A DNA stretch of 64,000 nucleotides from Myxococcales bacterium. Its GTDB lineage: Bacteria > Myxococcota_A > Polyangia > Polyangiales > Polyangiaceae. Both the position numbers and the translations under genes were made by a program. This document shows positions 53,677 to 62,352 of the stretch, piece by piece. The notes under the pieces are model-generated. The model was given only the letters and a program-made list of their open reading frames with translations, was not told where the DNA came from and made no database searches. Location of the stretch: positions 1,054,001-1,118,000 of the forward strand of contig JADJKB010000005.1 of assembly GCA_016706225.1 (NCBI GenBank), given 5' to 3'. Position 1 is the first letter of the stretch. Each line of letters opens with the position of its first letter.

Positions 53677-55278
53677 TCACTGGGGTGGCCAGCAGCCGGG
53701 CTTCGAGTAGGGGGCAATCTTGCCCTGCAGGCTGTCGGCACCGAGACACGTTTGATAGAGGGGGCTGCCGGACGATTTGATCGCCGAGCCGCCGTAGCAG
53801 TTCATGGTGATGCCGCTCGGTGCCTTGGGGCAGCCGCCGTCCGTGCACTGCACGTTCTGGGTCACCGGCAGCCCCGTGCAGTCGCACTTCGGTCCGAGAT
53901 CCAAGCAGTAGTGCTCGCCGCCGTAGTCGGTGGACAGGCACAGGCCCGTTGGGCAGTCGGCGTCGTCGCGGCACGGCTCGCAACCCTTGCCCGTGCCCTT
54001 GCACGCGCCGAAGCGGTGGGCACAGGTGGGCTTGCCGAGGGCCGTGTCGTGGACCGCACACTCGGCCGCCGTGCCCCAGGGACAGGCGTTCGAGACGTTC
54101 GGATCGCAGATGGCCGAGCAGTACTTGTGACCCTTGCCATCGCTGGCGCAGATCTGACCCGGGATGGCGCGACAGTCCTCGTCGCTCTTGCAGTCGCCAC
54201 AGAACTCCCGCTTCAGGCACAGCTTCCGCAGCAAGGTGATGGGGCCGCAGGAGAACTCCTTGCCCGGCCCGAGCTCCGCGGCAGACACACAGCTCGGCGG
54301 GTTGCCCCCGACGCCGGTGAGGCCGCAGGCCGTCACGCAGGGTTTTCTGCCGGTCCGCACGGTGTTGCAGGAATAGCCCGCGCCGCAGTCGTCGTCGGAG
54401 CCGCAACCCGTCTTCGTGCAGTAAGCCTCGATGTCACCGGGGCCGGCGCCAATGCACACGAAGCCGTTGGCCTCGTCGCACTCGGCGTTGGTGCCGTTGG
54501 TGCATTTAGAGCCGAACTGCCCCTTCGGGTAGGTCTTGCCAGCGGCGCAAGCCAGGACGTCTTTGCCCTCGGCGTTCTTGGCGGTCTTGCACTCACCGAC
54601 GGTCGCGCAGTCGGCGTGGGTGGTGCAGCCGACGTACGCGCACACCCCTTCGACACAGCCGAGGCTCAGGTCCGAATCACACTCGGTCGACTTGGTGCAG
54701 GCGTGGCCCAAGCCGAAGACGGGGGTGTCGGACTTCTCACACACGTTCTTGGTGGGGTCGCCGCTCGGATCCTTGACACACGCACCTGGGACCGCCGCGC
54801 AGTCACTGTTGAGCGTGCAGCCGGTGAGTTTGCACGTCCCGCCCAGGCACTTGTAACCGCGGAGCTCGTCGCACTCGGTGTCCACGGTGCAGGTCGTGTC
54901 GTATTGCCCGAGCTGCTTCCCTCCGTCGGTGAAGGGCGCCCAGAAGCAGAACTGCCCCGCAGCGCCGGTGTCGTCATTGGTGCCGTAGCAATATTTGCCA
55001 GCGGGACAGTCCTTGGTCGCGTCGGCGCAGGTCTGCGCGCAGGTATTGCCGACGCACTTCATCGTCGCCGGCGAGACGCAGTCCGCCACGTCGCACTTCT
55101 TCTGGCACTCGCCGTTGATGACTACGCCCTTGCAGGGCTCGGCTGCCGCGTCGTCGCTGCTGCAGGCGGGCAGCGCGAGGGTCGCGGTTGCCGATAGTCC
55201 CAAGACCGCGGTGAAGGCCTGTGCCGCCTTGCGCCAGAGACCCGAATACCCCTTGAGAGACCTAATCATGGTGACCAT
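53677..55278 (-). CDS. Large Cys-rich lipoprotein
   Basis: A 533-residue protein with about 60 cysteines and a signal peptide ending TLALPAC. Repeating modules of ~30-40 residues share the pattern CxxDxxC ... GxxCxxGxC (CTVDTECDELRGYKC, CTKSTECDSDLSLGC, CGSDDDCGAGYSC, CKSDEDCRAIPGQIC), typical of myxobacterial multi-EGF-like surface proteins. An ATG at 55269 is an alternative start. It is 91 bases upstream of the Cys-ladder gene on the same strand and divergent from a thioredoxin-fold lipoprotein. Confidence 0.83.
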   Translation of the reverse strand: MVTMIRSLKGYSGLWRKAAQAFTAVLGLSATATLALPACSSDDAAAEPCKGVVINGECQKKCDVADCVSPATMKCVGNTCAQTCADATKDCPAGKYCYGTNDDTGAAGQFCFWAPFTDGGKQLGQYDTTCTVDTECDELRGYKCLGGTCKLTGCTLNSDCAAVPGACVKDPSGDPTKNVCEKSDTPVFGLGHACTKSTECDSDLSLGCVEGVCAYVGCTTHADCATVGECKTAKNAEGKDVLACAAGKTYPKGQFGSKCTNGTNAECDEANGFVCIGAGPGDIEAYCTKTGCGSDDDCGAGYSCNTVRTGRKPCVTACGLTGVGGNPPSCVSAAELGPGKEFSCGPITLLRKLCLKREFCGDCKSDEDCRAIPGQICASDGKGHKYCSAICDPNVSNACPWGTAAECAVHDTALGKPTCAHRFGACKGTGKGCEPCRDDADCPTGLCLSTDYGGEHYCLDLGPKCDCTGLPVTQNVQCTDGGCPKAPSGITMNCYGGSAIKSSGSPLYQTCLGADSLQGKIAPYSKPGCWPPQ

Positions 55279-55381
55279 CGTTTCCGCGTTCGCTGCCGGC
55301 CGCGCCAGCCGGAAGGCCCGATAACTCGGCGAGTCGCCTTAGCCCGGCCGGGCGGAGGTGAAAAGGCCCCCGGGGCAGCGC

Positions 55382-55409
55382 TTGACGGGATCGCCGCTCC
55401 CGCTATGCT
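55382..55409 (+). promoter_or_regulatory. Sigma-70 type promoter of the thioredoxin-fold lipoprotein pair
   Basis: TTGACG (55382-55387), 16-base spacer, TATGCT (55404-55409), followed by a GGGAGG ribosome-binding site before the ATG at 55445. Confidence 0.5.
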
Positions 55410-55444
55410 CCCGGCGGGTCTAGCACAGTCCCGGGAGGCTACCC

Positions 55445-56260
55445 ATGAAGACGGCATTGCTGCTCTCCGCAGCGGTTGGTGTGATCACGATCACTGGATG
55501 CGGCAGCTCCGACGCGGGCGATCCTCCGAAACAAAACGACTTCGATCACGGCACGGTCGTGAACAATGGCACCGGCGGCGCAGCCGGTGGCACCTCCACC
55601 ACCGAGCCTCCGTTCACGGCGTACGAGTATCCGGCGGGCCCCTACGGCACGCAGGTCGGCTCCATCATCGAGCCGCTCGCGTTGCTTGGCTGGACGGCGC
55701 CCCGGCAGGCGGGGCCCGAGGGCTACGACAACAGCCTCTTCGAGCCGGTCAACGTCGCTCAGTATTACAACCCGACCGGGGCAAAACCGATCAAGCTGCT
55801 CTGGATCAACTCGTCAGCGGTCTGGTGTGGGCCGTGTAACGAAGAGTACCGCTACATGCGGGACAACAAGACCTACCAGAACGACATCAAGCCACTCGGG
55901 GTCGAGCTGTTCGGCACGTTGATGGAAGACGGCGCGAACCCGCCGAACCCCGCCAAGCCGGTGAACCTCACGTCGTGGGGCGTCAAATACGAGGTCGAAG
56001 CGCCGATGGGCCTCGACCCCGCGTTCAAGGTTGCCAAGTACTTCAAACAGGCCACCGTCCCCGGAGGCCTCTTCGTCGACACCAAGACGATGAAGATCGT
56101 CGAGATCCTCTCGGGCGGTAGCGTCCCCGACGTCTGCTGTGACTCCAGCAGCTGTTACGCCGCGCCCAACGACGAGTGCCAGAGCGGCGGCTGCTCCTCG
56201 GGTCAGCAGTGTGTCTCCGGAGTGCTCAGCAAGCTCAAGTCGGCGGTCGCGAATCTGTGA
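55445..56260 (+). CDS. Thioredoxin-fold lipoprotein with CGPC centre
   Basis: A 271-residue lipoprotein (lipobox ITGC, Cys 19) with a Gly/Thr linker and a thioredoxin-like domain containing INSSAVWCGPCNEEYRYM (CGPC at 128-131), ATVPGGLFVDTKTMKIVEIL (cis-Pro loop region) and an extra C-terminal Cys-rich stretch (VCCDSSSCYAAPNDECQSGG). A conserved YPAGPYG motif near residue 62 is shared with the lipoprotein at 60677-61363. Predicted periplasmic or surface thiol-disulfide oxidoreductase. Its stop overlaps the next gene start (GTGA). Confidence 0.85.
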   Translation: MKTALLLSAAVGVITITGCGSSDAGDPPKQNDFDHGTVVNNGTGGAAGGTSTTEPPFTAYEYPAGPYGTQVGSIIEPLALLGWTAPRQAGPEGYDNSLFEPVNVAQYYNPTGAKPIKLLWINSSAVWCGPCNEEYRYMRDNKTYQNDIKPLGVELFGTLMEDGANPPNPAKPVNLTSWGVKYEVEAPMGLDPAFKVAKYFKQATVPGGLFVDTKTMKIVEILSGGSVPDVCCDSSSCYAAPNDECQSGGCSSGQQCVSGVLSKLKSAVANL

Positions 56261-56820
56261 CGGCGGCGGGTTCGTTCGCGCGCGCGGTCGGGCGAGGCTC
56301 GAGCGTCGCGATGGCGCTGCTCGTCCTGGGAGTCGCGGCGTGCGGCTCGAGCCCGGCGGGCGGCCCATCGGACGCGAGCTCCGGAGGAGCCAAGCCGCCG
56401 GACTTCGAGCTTTCGACGCTCGACGGCCAGACGGTGCGGCTCTCCGATCACCTGGGCAAGGACGTGATCCTGATCGACTTCTGGGCGACCTTCTGTGATC
56501 CCTGCCTGGCGTCGATGCCCCACCTCGACGAGCTGTACAAGAAGCACAAGGCCGAGGGCTTCGTGGTGCTCGGAGTCTCCATCGACGGGCCGGAGTCGGC
56601 CGCGCAGGTGAAGAGCACGGTGTCGAAGCTCGGCGTCTCGTTCCCGATCTTGCTCGATCAGGAGACCCGCGTCGTGGCCCTCTACAACCCCAAGACGAGC
56701 GCGCCTTACAGCGTGCTCATCGGGCGGGACGGCAGTGTGCTGACCAAGAAAGAGGGCTACACCACCGGCGACGGGACGTCCGTCGACAAGGACGTGGAAG
56801 CCGCCCTCGCGCGCAAGTGA
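56257..56820 (+). CDS. TlpA/ResA-type thioredoxin lipoprotein with CDPC centre
   Basis: A 187-residue lipoprotein, GTG start in a four-base overlap with the previous gene, lipobox GVAAC (Cys 29). The redoxin domain has KPPDFELSTLDGQTVRLSDHLG, DFWATFCDPCLASMPHLDEL (CDPC at 80-83), GVSIDGPESAAQVKSTV and SAPYSVLIGRDGSVL with the cis-Pro. TlpA/ResA/CcmG proteins reduce disulfides outside the inner membrane using electrons from DsbD/CcdA, which is not in this window. Co-transcribed with the CGPC lipoprotein. Confidence 0.9.
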   Translation: MTAAGSFARAVGRGSSVAMALLVLGVAACGSSPAGGPSDASSGGAKPPDFELSTLDGQTVRLSDHLGKDVILIDFWATFCDPCLASMPHLDELYKKHKAEGFVVLGVSIDGPESAAQVKSTVSKLGVSFPILLDQETRVVALYNPKTSAPYSVLIGRDGSVLTKKEGYTTGDGTSVDKDVEAALARK

Positions 56821-56871
56821 AGCCCGACGCGCGCTCGTAGAGCCCCCGCGGGCGGCGCCCAGCGGCCGAGC

Positions 56872-58251
56872 TCAGCTGCCGTGATCCGGCCGTGCGATCA
56901 GCGGCAGCGTGCGCGACGAACGGAGGAAGCGCGAGCCGAGCAGGACCGCGGCCACCGTCAGACCCACGATGAGCCCCGTCCACATGCCGCGAGGTCCCTG
57001 CCCGAAGTGGAGGCTCAGGCTCGCCCCGAGCGGAATGCCAACGACCCAGTAGGCGATCGCCGCGAGGATCATCGGCATGCGGGTGTCTCTGAGGCCGCGC
57101 AGAGCACCATTGGAGAGCACCTGCGCCCCGTCGGGAAACTGAAACGCCGCCGCGTAGAGGATCAAGCTGGCGGCCAGGGCAGCGACGGCCGGGTCCTTGG
57201 TGTAGAGGCGGACAATCTCGTGGTTGCCGAGGAGCAACACGGCGCCGGACACGAGCTGAGTGCCGAGCATGATCACGAACCCGGCGAAGGCGGCGCGGCG
57301 AATGCCCAGCCGGTCGCCGCGACCGACGGCGTGTCCCACCCGTACGGTCGTGGCCTCGGCGATGCCGAGCGGGATCATGAAGGCGAGACTCGCCACGTTG
57401 ATGGCGACCTGGTGGGCCGCCGCGGGCACCTCACCCAGGCGGCCGATGAGCAGTGCCGCCACGATGAAGAGGCTGCCCTCCATCAGCACGGTGAAACCGA
57501 TGGGCAGCCCCGTGCCGAGCAACCGCGCGAGCTCCGAGACACGTGGCGGGTCGAAGCGCGAGAACAGCTCGAGCTCGGAAAAACGGCGGGCACGGGCCAG
57601 GTACACCGCGAGCACGATGGCCTGAGTCCAGAGCACGATGGCAGTGGCAAACCCGAGTCCCCCTGCGCCGAGCTCCGGGGCGCCGAAGGCGCCGTAGGTC
57701 AGGGCGTAACCGAGCGGCACGAGCAGGAGCAACCCGCCGAACGACAGGAGCATGGTGGGCAGCGTGAACTGCACGCCATCACTCATGTAGCGCATACACA
57801 GGAACAGACAGAACGCCGGCACTCCCCAGCGAATGCCGTGCAGAAACGCGGTCGCGCCCGGCGCAATTTCACTGGCGATGCCCATGGCGGGCAGCGCCTG
57901 GGGGATGAGCGTGAGGAACAGAAAGAGCGGCGGCGCGAGCCCGACGGCGAGCCACAACGCTTGCCGAAACAACGGACCGATCTCCCGGCGCCGACCTGCA
58001 CCGTACAGCTCGGACACCGACGGCGGCACCGCCATCAAGGTGCCCATCACCACCGTGAGCGGCAAGAAGTACAAGGCGTTGCCGATGGTGACCGAGGCCA
58101 GCGTGCGAGTGCCGTGATGCCCCGCGATCACGTTGTCGACGAAGCCGATCAGGGCGGTCGACAGGTGCCCGAGCACGAGCGGGCCCGCCAGTGTGGTGGT
58201 CGTCCGGAGCTCGCGACGAAAGCTCGCCGGCTCGAGGCTGCGATGCGACAT
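56872..58251 (-). CDS. MATE-family multidrug/metabolite exporter
   Basis: A 459-residue protein with 12 hydrophobic segments and MATE-family features (LAGPLVLGHLSTALIGFVDNVIAGHHG, ASVTIGNALYFLPLTVVMG, GTGLPIGFTVLMEGSLFIVAAL, AAAHQVAINVASLAFMIPLGIAEATTVRVGHAVGRGD). It is a Na+ or H+-coupled antiporter by family. It is the last gene in a five-gene minus-strand operon, 15 bases after a lipoprotein gene. Substrate unknown. Confidence 0.93.
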   Translation of the reverse strand: MSHRSLEPASFRRELRTTTTLAGPLVLGHLSTALIGFVDNVIAGHHGTRTLASVTIGNALYFLPLTVVMGTLMAVPPSVSELYGAGRRREIGPLFRQALWLAVGLAPPLFLFLTLIPQALPAMGIASEIAPGATAFLHGIRWGVPAFCLFLCMRYMSDGVQFTLPTMLLSFGGLLLLVPLGYALTYGAFGAPELGAGGLGFATAIVLWTQAIVLAVYLARARRFSELELFSRFDPPRVSELARLLGTGLPIGFTVLMEGSLFIVAALLIGRLGEVPAAAHQVAINVASLAFMIPLGIAEATTVRVGHAVGRGDRLGIRRAAFAGFVIMLGTQLVSGAVLLLGNHEIVRLYTKDPAVAALAASLILYAAAFQFPDGAQVLSNGALRGLRDTRMPMILAAIAYWVVGIPLGASLSLHFGQGPRGMWTGLIVGLTVAAVLLGSRFLRSSRTLPLIARPDHGS

Positions 58252-58266
58252 GGATGAAGTGCCGGT

Positions 58267-58782
58267 TCAGGGCGGAGGGAGGGGCGGGGGCGCTTCCAGC
58301 GCCCGAGCGAGCGTGACGTCGCGCAGCAGCGTGTCCCTGCCGTCGTCCACCTCGTACACCCGAGCAGGCCGGATCACGGTCTCGGTGTCGATGGGCGCCG
58401 GGCCCTCGCCCGAGAAGACCGGGCGGTAGGTCTTGCCCGCCTCGGCCACGAAGGCCGCGCGCCCCACCGCTCGCGCTGTTCCCGACACGTCCCCGATGAT
58501 CAGCCGATGTGGGCCCGGGAGCACCTCGACGTGGAGGCGGGCGTCTTCGGGCACTCGCGTCGCGATGTCCTCCCCGTCGAGGGTGAGCAGCGCGAGTCCG
58601 CTGTCACCGTTGACCCGGATGATGGCGATGCTCTCGCGAGGCCGGACGGGGCCGGCGTATTGCTGCGCGATGAAGGTCGGGCCGCCGCACCCCAGCAGAC
58701 TGAAGCCGAGCGCCACGCATGCGCCAGCGCGGACGGCGCGCAAGAAGTCGGCGCCCGGGAGCGGAGCGAGGTTTGGGTTCAA
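58267..58782 (-). CDS. Small lipoprotein
   Basis: A 171-residue product if translation starts at TTG 58782, which overlaps the barrel gene stop (TTGA) and yields MNPNLAPLPGADFLRAVRAG, a hydrophobic core and lipobox SLLGC. A later TTG (58743) is possible; the longer frame to 59034 is buried in the barrel gene. The body is beta-rich (ESIAIIRVNGDSGLALLTLD, RLHVEVLPGPHRLIIGD), resembling a PEGA-like or SH3-like carrier domain. Function unknown. Confidence 0.65.
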   Translation of the reverse strand: MNPNLAPLPGADFLRAVRAGACVALGFSLLGCGGPTFIAQQYAGPVRPRESIAIIRVNGDSGLALLTLDGEDIATRVPEDARLHVEVLPGPHRLIIGDVSGTARAVGRAAFVAEAGKTYRPVFSGEGPAPIDTETVIRPARVYEVDDGRDTLLRDVTLARALEAPPPLPPP

Positions 58783-60671
58783 AACCGCACCGTGGCATCG
58801 AGGCGTGCACCCTCGAACGGCGGATAAATCCGGCACACTCCGCCGACACAGCGCAGGGCGCCGCGCCGCTGTCCGACGAAGGCACTCACGCTCGACGACG
58901 ACGTGATCTTGTAGCTGACCTGCCCGTTGAAGTACGTGGCCGGCACGCCGGGGTTCGAGCTGTACTCCACGCCGAATGCCGCCGAGAGGTGCGGCGACCA
59001 GTCGACACCCGTCAGGTGTTGGCCCTCGAACCACGGCTCATCCGGGCCGCCGACGACCTGATGTCGGCGCCGGTGCCAGCCCTGAAACTGCAGAGAGAAC
59101 GGTCCACCCAGCGAGCGCAGCACGTCGTAGCGGGCGTAGGTCTCCTGGTAATAAAGATTGGTGACACCGCCGCTGGAGGCCGCGAGGGACTCTTCGGCCT
59201 GATCGATGCGCGCACCGAAGGTGAGGTTGGCCCGGCTCTTGCGCCGCTGACCGGTGAGCTCCATGCCGGTCGCCAGATCCCACACCCGATTGAGGTTGGC
59301 GTTCGACGTGTCACACGCCTCGTTCAAGGCTCGCTCCGCCCAGGTTCGGTAGTGACCCACCCAGGCGAAGACGCTCTCGTCCTTGCCGAGGTGAACGTCG
59401 CCCTTGAGCCGACCGCCGGTGACGCAGGTGTTGAACCCCTCGAACTCGGTGTCGACCCAGAACGCCTCGGTCGTCGGCGGGGCGCTGTACTGCACCAACG
59501 AAAACTCGCGCGCGCGCGCCGTCTCCACGTTGGCGGCGAGCGCAAAAAAGCGCCGGTAGTGTTTGCCCTCGAAGGTGAACGTCACGGGCTTTTCAATCAG
59601 CGTCACCGCCGCGTAGACGGCGTAACCCTTCTTGCCGTCGATCAGCTGGCGATCGGAGCTGCTCGCGTCGCGCTTCGCGTCGTCCAGGCTCTGCAGCGCC
59701 AGCTCCAGGTAGCCGTCGCCGTGACCGTCGAAGTCCGCGATCTCGAGCGACTGGCTGCCGGTGAGGATGGTGTCGGCCTGGCGCACGACGTCGCTCGACA
59801 GGGGATCCTGACGGTAGAGCAGCGAACCCTGGGTGCCGAGGCGAAAGCCTTTTGGGGCCACCTCGAGCTGAGCTGCGGCCAGCCGATCCGGCGCGTAGCT
59901 CGGCGAGGCCCCGAGGAAGTCGGTCTCGACGGCCCGGGGCATGCCGGCCTCGGTGACCGCGATGAAACCCGGAGTCACGCCCTTGTCGACGCTGAGGTAC
60001 CGCCCACTGGCCTCGTCGATGCGCAGCGGGTTCATCTCGCCGCCGAGGGCGCTGAGCCGCAGTTTCAGCGGACCTGCGTCCACTCGCCCGGTGATGCGCG
60101 CGCCGCGCACCGTGGTGTCGCTCGCCAGCTCGTCCATCTTGCGAACGCTGAGCACGAAGCCGCGGCCGAACGAGGCGTAGAAGTCTCCGGCGGTCACCTC
60201 CACGTCGCGCGTGGAGTACCCGACGTAGTACTTCGCGGGGTAGACCCAGTTGATGTAGCGGTTCGACATCTCGGCGCCTGCTTCGTTGAACTTCTGGCGA
60301 AACAGCGCCGCGTCCGAGATGCCGGCGGTCGCAGGCCGGTTCTCCACCACGTCGAGGGCGATCGCCTCCGGGTAGGGAGAGCGATAGAACCACGCGTTGT
60401 CGATGCGCAGTCCGGCCGTCCACTTGCCCCACGAGGCCTGGACGTTGAAGCGGTTGTACCACATGCCCCACTCGTCGTTGACGCGGGTCGGGACGTCCAA
60501 TGGGCGAGTGTCGCGGTTGTCGAAGTTGTAGAGCACGCTGGTCGCGTCGGTGACGTCCAGGTGAACTGCGTCGTCGCCGAGGCGCCCCGGCTCGAGGGCG
60601 TTCGCAGCTCCGGCGACGAGCAGCGAACCGAGCGCGCCGCTCCAGGCGGTCCAGACCAAGGCCCCGCGCAT
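58779..60671 (-). CDS. Outer-membrane beta-barrel protein
   Basis: A 630-residue protein with a signal peptide (ALGSLLVAGAANA) and amphipathic strands throughout, ending in the aromatic beta-signal ARLDATVRF. Motifs include VTAGDFYASFGRGFVLSVRK, YVGYSTRDVEV, HGDGYLELALQSLDD and FTFEGKHYRRFFALAAN, resembling DUF6029-type barrels. Five bases separate it from the upstream CGAC lipoprotein, so the pair is co-translated. It may hold or export the lipoproteins of the operon, or act as their outer-membrane receptor; the sequence does not tell. Confidence 0.78.
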   Translation of the reverse strand: MRGALVWTAWSGALGSLLVAGAANALEPGRLGDDAVHLDVTDATSVLYNFDNRDTRPLDVPTRVNDEWGMWYNRFNVQASWGKWTAGLRIDNAWFYRSPYPEAIALDVVENRPATAGISDAALFRQKFNEAGAEMSNRYINWVYPAKYYVGYSTRDVEVTAGDFYASFGRGFVLSVRKMDELASDTTVRGARITGRVDAGPLKLRLSALGGEMNPLRIDEASGRYLSVDKGVTPGFIAVTEAGMPRAVETDFLGASPSYAPDRLAAAQLEVAPKGFRLGTQGSLLYRQDPLSSDVVRQADTILTGSQSLEIADFDGHGDGYLELALQSLDDAKRDASSSDRQLIDGKKGYAVYAAVTLIEKPVTFTFEGKHYRRFFALAANVETARAREFSLVQYSAPPTTEAFWVDTEFEGFNTCVTGGRLKGDVHLGKDESVFAWVGHYRTWAERALNEACDTSNANLNRVWDLATGMELTGQRRKSRANLTFGARIDQAEESLAASSGGVTNLYYQETYARYDVLRSLGGPFSLQFQGWHRRRHQVVGGPDEPWFEGQHLTGVDWSPHLSAAFGVEYSSNPGVPATYFNGQVSYKITSSSSVSAFVGQRRGALRCVGGVCRIYPPFEGARLDATVRF

Positions 60672-60676
60672 CGCTC

Positions 60677-61363
60677 CTACTTCCCGCGCTTTTCCAGCTC
60701 GGTCTCGATGAAGGGCCAGATCACCGCGCCCTTGTCGCCCGTCGTTCCGAACAGGACCTTCATAGTCTTGGCGTCGACCACCAGGTTGAGCGGTGCGGTC
60801 TGATCGACGCCGAAGGTACCGCCGAGCTGATTCTCGGGATCGAGAGCAAACGGGAAATTCGTCTCATAAGACTTCGCCCAGGCGACCAGGTGTTTCTCCT
60901 GGGCGGGATTGAAGTTCCCGTCCTCGAACAGCACACTCAGCACCCTGAATCCCCGAGGCGCGAGCGAGGCCGCGTGTTCACCGAGCGACGGGTTCGTCCC
61001 GGTCCCTTCGTGTTCGTTCTTGCACGCACCACACCAGCCGGCCGCGGTGTTGAACAGCAAGATCTCGTTGCCCTTGCTGCCGTCGGGATCGTAAAAATCC
61101 GAGAGACTGATGGGCGCGAGCTTGGCCGTGTCGTACCCGGCGGTCTTGGGGTCGAGCCAGCCCTGCTGAAACGAGAGGTCGCCGAGCACGAGCCCGATGT
61201 CGCCCTTGATGTCCTTCGCGTAGGGTCCACTCGGATAACCGGCGGTGTTGCCTGCGTCGTCCGCCAGCAAGTACTCCGGTATGTCCGGGCGGTTCGTGCC
61301 GCAGGCGCAGGCGAGCAGCGCCAGCACCCAGACCCCGCTCGAGGACCGTGGCAGGTGGTCCAT
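60677..61363 (-). CDS. Thioredoxin-fold lipoprotein with CGAC centre
   Basis: A 228-residue lipoprotein (Cys around 19-21, LACAC) with the YPSGPYA motif, LLFNTAAGWCGACKNEHEGT (CGAC at 111-114) and TAPLNLVVDAKTMKVLFGTT. It is clearly related to the CGPC lipoprotein at 55445, sharing the N-terminal motif, the WCGxC centre and the DAKTMK/DTKTMK strand. The ATG at 61363 overlaps the upstream stop as TGATG; a GTG one codon earlier is an alternative. Confidence 0.87.
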   Translation of the reverse strand: MDHLPRSSSGVWVLALLACACGTNRPDIPEYLLADDAGNTAGYPSGPYAKDIKGDIGLVLGDLSFQQGWLDPKTAGYDTAKLAPISLSDFYDPDGSKGNEILLFNTAAGWCGACKNEHEGTGTNPSLGEHAASLAPRGFRVLSVLFEDGNFNPAQEKHLVAWAKSYETNFPFALDPENQLGGTFGVDQTAPLNLVVDAKTMKVLFGTTGDKGAVIWPFIETELEKRGK

Positions 61364-62352
61364 CACTTCTTCTTGATGCCGAAGGTGCTGAGAACGGGGA
61401 TGCCCTCGCCGTCGTTGGTCTCGACGCTCTGGCCATCACTCGTCACCTTGCCGCCGCTGACCTTGGCCCAGCCGGCGTAGGGAGCCCACTCTTCCCCTGG
61501 ATCGATGCCGTGGATCCAGAACTCGACCTCGGTCCCTGCGGCCCAGCTCGCCGTGTTCTTCACGCTCAGCTTGGCGTGGGGACAGAACTCGGTGTCGAGG
61601 GGGGTCGTGCCGACGATGATCTCGAAGCCCGCGCTCTTGTCGACCGCCGGCGGCGCGCTGCTGAGGGGCACCTCGGCGGCGCGGAACTTCTTCAGCTCGT
61701 CGGTATCGAAGGTCAGCTCGTCGAACGTGATGTCGGTGCCCGCCGCCAGGGTCAGCGTGGCGCCGCCGCTCGACGCGCTGCCACCCGGAACGAGAGTCAC
61801 ACCTTGGGAGGGATCGGGCAGCTTCGCAGTTCTCACCTCCCCAATGGCGTACTTGGTGGTGTTCGTCGGCAAGAGCTGGGCGAACTTCACGTAACCCATG
61901 CCGTCGCCGTATTTGAACGCGGGGCGGCGGAACTCGGCGTTCGGCAGGATGCCCGGCGCACAGACGCTCGTTTGTTTGTCGAGCGTGCAGACCACTCCCT
62001 GGTTGTCGGTGCTGCCGTTGATGCACAAGTCGAGGCCACACACCTGCGCCAATACCTTGGTCGCCGGCGCGCCGGTCGTGTCGAGGATGGTCGCGTTGAG
62101 CTCGTCGACCTGATGCGAGGGATCGGTCGATGGGTAACCGGGGCCCTTGGCGCACGCGGAGCCGCCGGCTCCGGAGCTGCCACCACTCGCGGTGCCTCCG
62201 CTGCCGCCGGTCGTGAGCGTGCCGCCCGCGCCGCCGCCGGAGGTCCCTCCACTCGTCGAGCCGCCGCCCCCGCCGCCGTCGCTGCTGCTGCAGCCGAACG
62301 AGGCGAAGACCGAGAGGCAGATCACTGCCGAGGTGATGCGAAATCGAGCCAT
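61363..62352 (-). CDS. Lipoprotein with Gly/Ser linker, first gene of the operon
   Basis: A 329-residue lipoprotein (lipobox FASFGC, Cys 21), a Gly/Ser/Thr-rich linker to about residue 68 and a larger domain with several Cys (CAKGPGYPSTDPSH, VCGLDLCINGSTD, VVCTLDKQTSVCAPG). Its C-terminus is beta-rich (ASWAAGTEVEFWIHGIDPGEEW). The ATG has AGGAG seven bases upstream. The first of five packed minus-strand genes (then CGAC lipoprotein, barrel, small lipoprotein, MATE). No recognised family. Confidence 0.78.
   Translation of the reverse strand: MARFRITSAVICLSVFASFGCSSSDGGGGGGSTSGGTSGGGAGGTLTTGGSGGTASGGSSGAGGSACAKGPGYPSTDPSHQVDELNATILDTTGAPATKVLAQVCGLDLCINGSTDNQGVVCTLDKQTSVCAPGILPNAEFRRPAFKYGDGMGYVKFAQLLPTNTTKYAIGEVRTAKLPDPSQGVTLVPGGSASSGGATLTLAAGTDITFDELTFDTDELKKFRAAEVPLSSAPPAVDKSAGFEIIVGTTPLDTEFCPHAKLSVKNTASWAAGTEVEFWIHGIDPGEEWAPYAGWAKVSGGKVTSDGQSVETNDGEGIPVLSTFGIKKK

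Noticed and set aside
52750..55197. An 815-codon plus-strand open frame opposite the Cys-rich genes
   Set aside because: Arises because antisense of Cys-rich codons has few stops; no signal, no domain, and both opposite genes have signal peptides.
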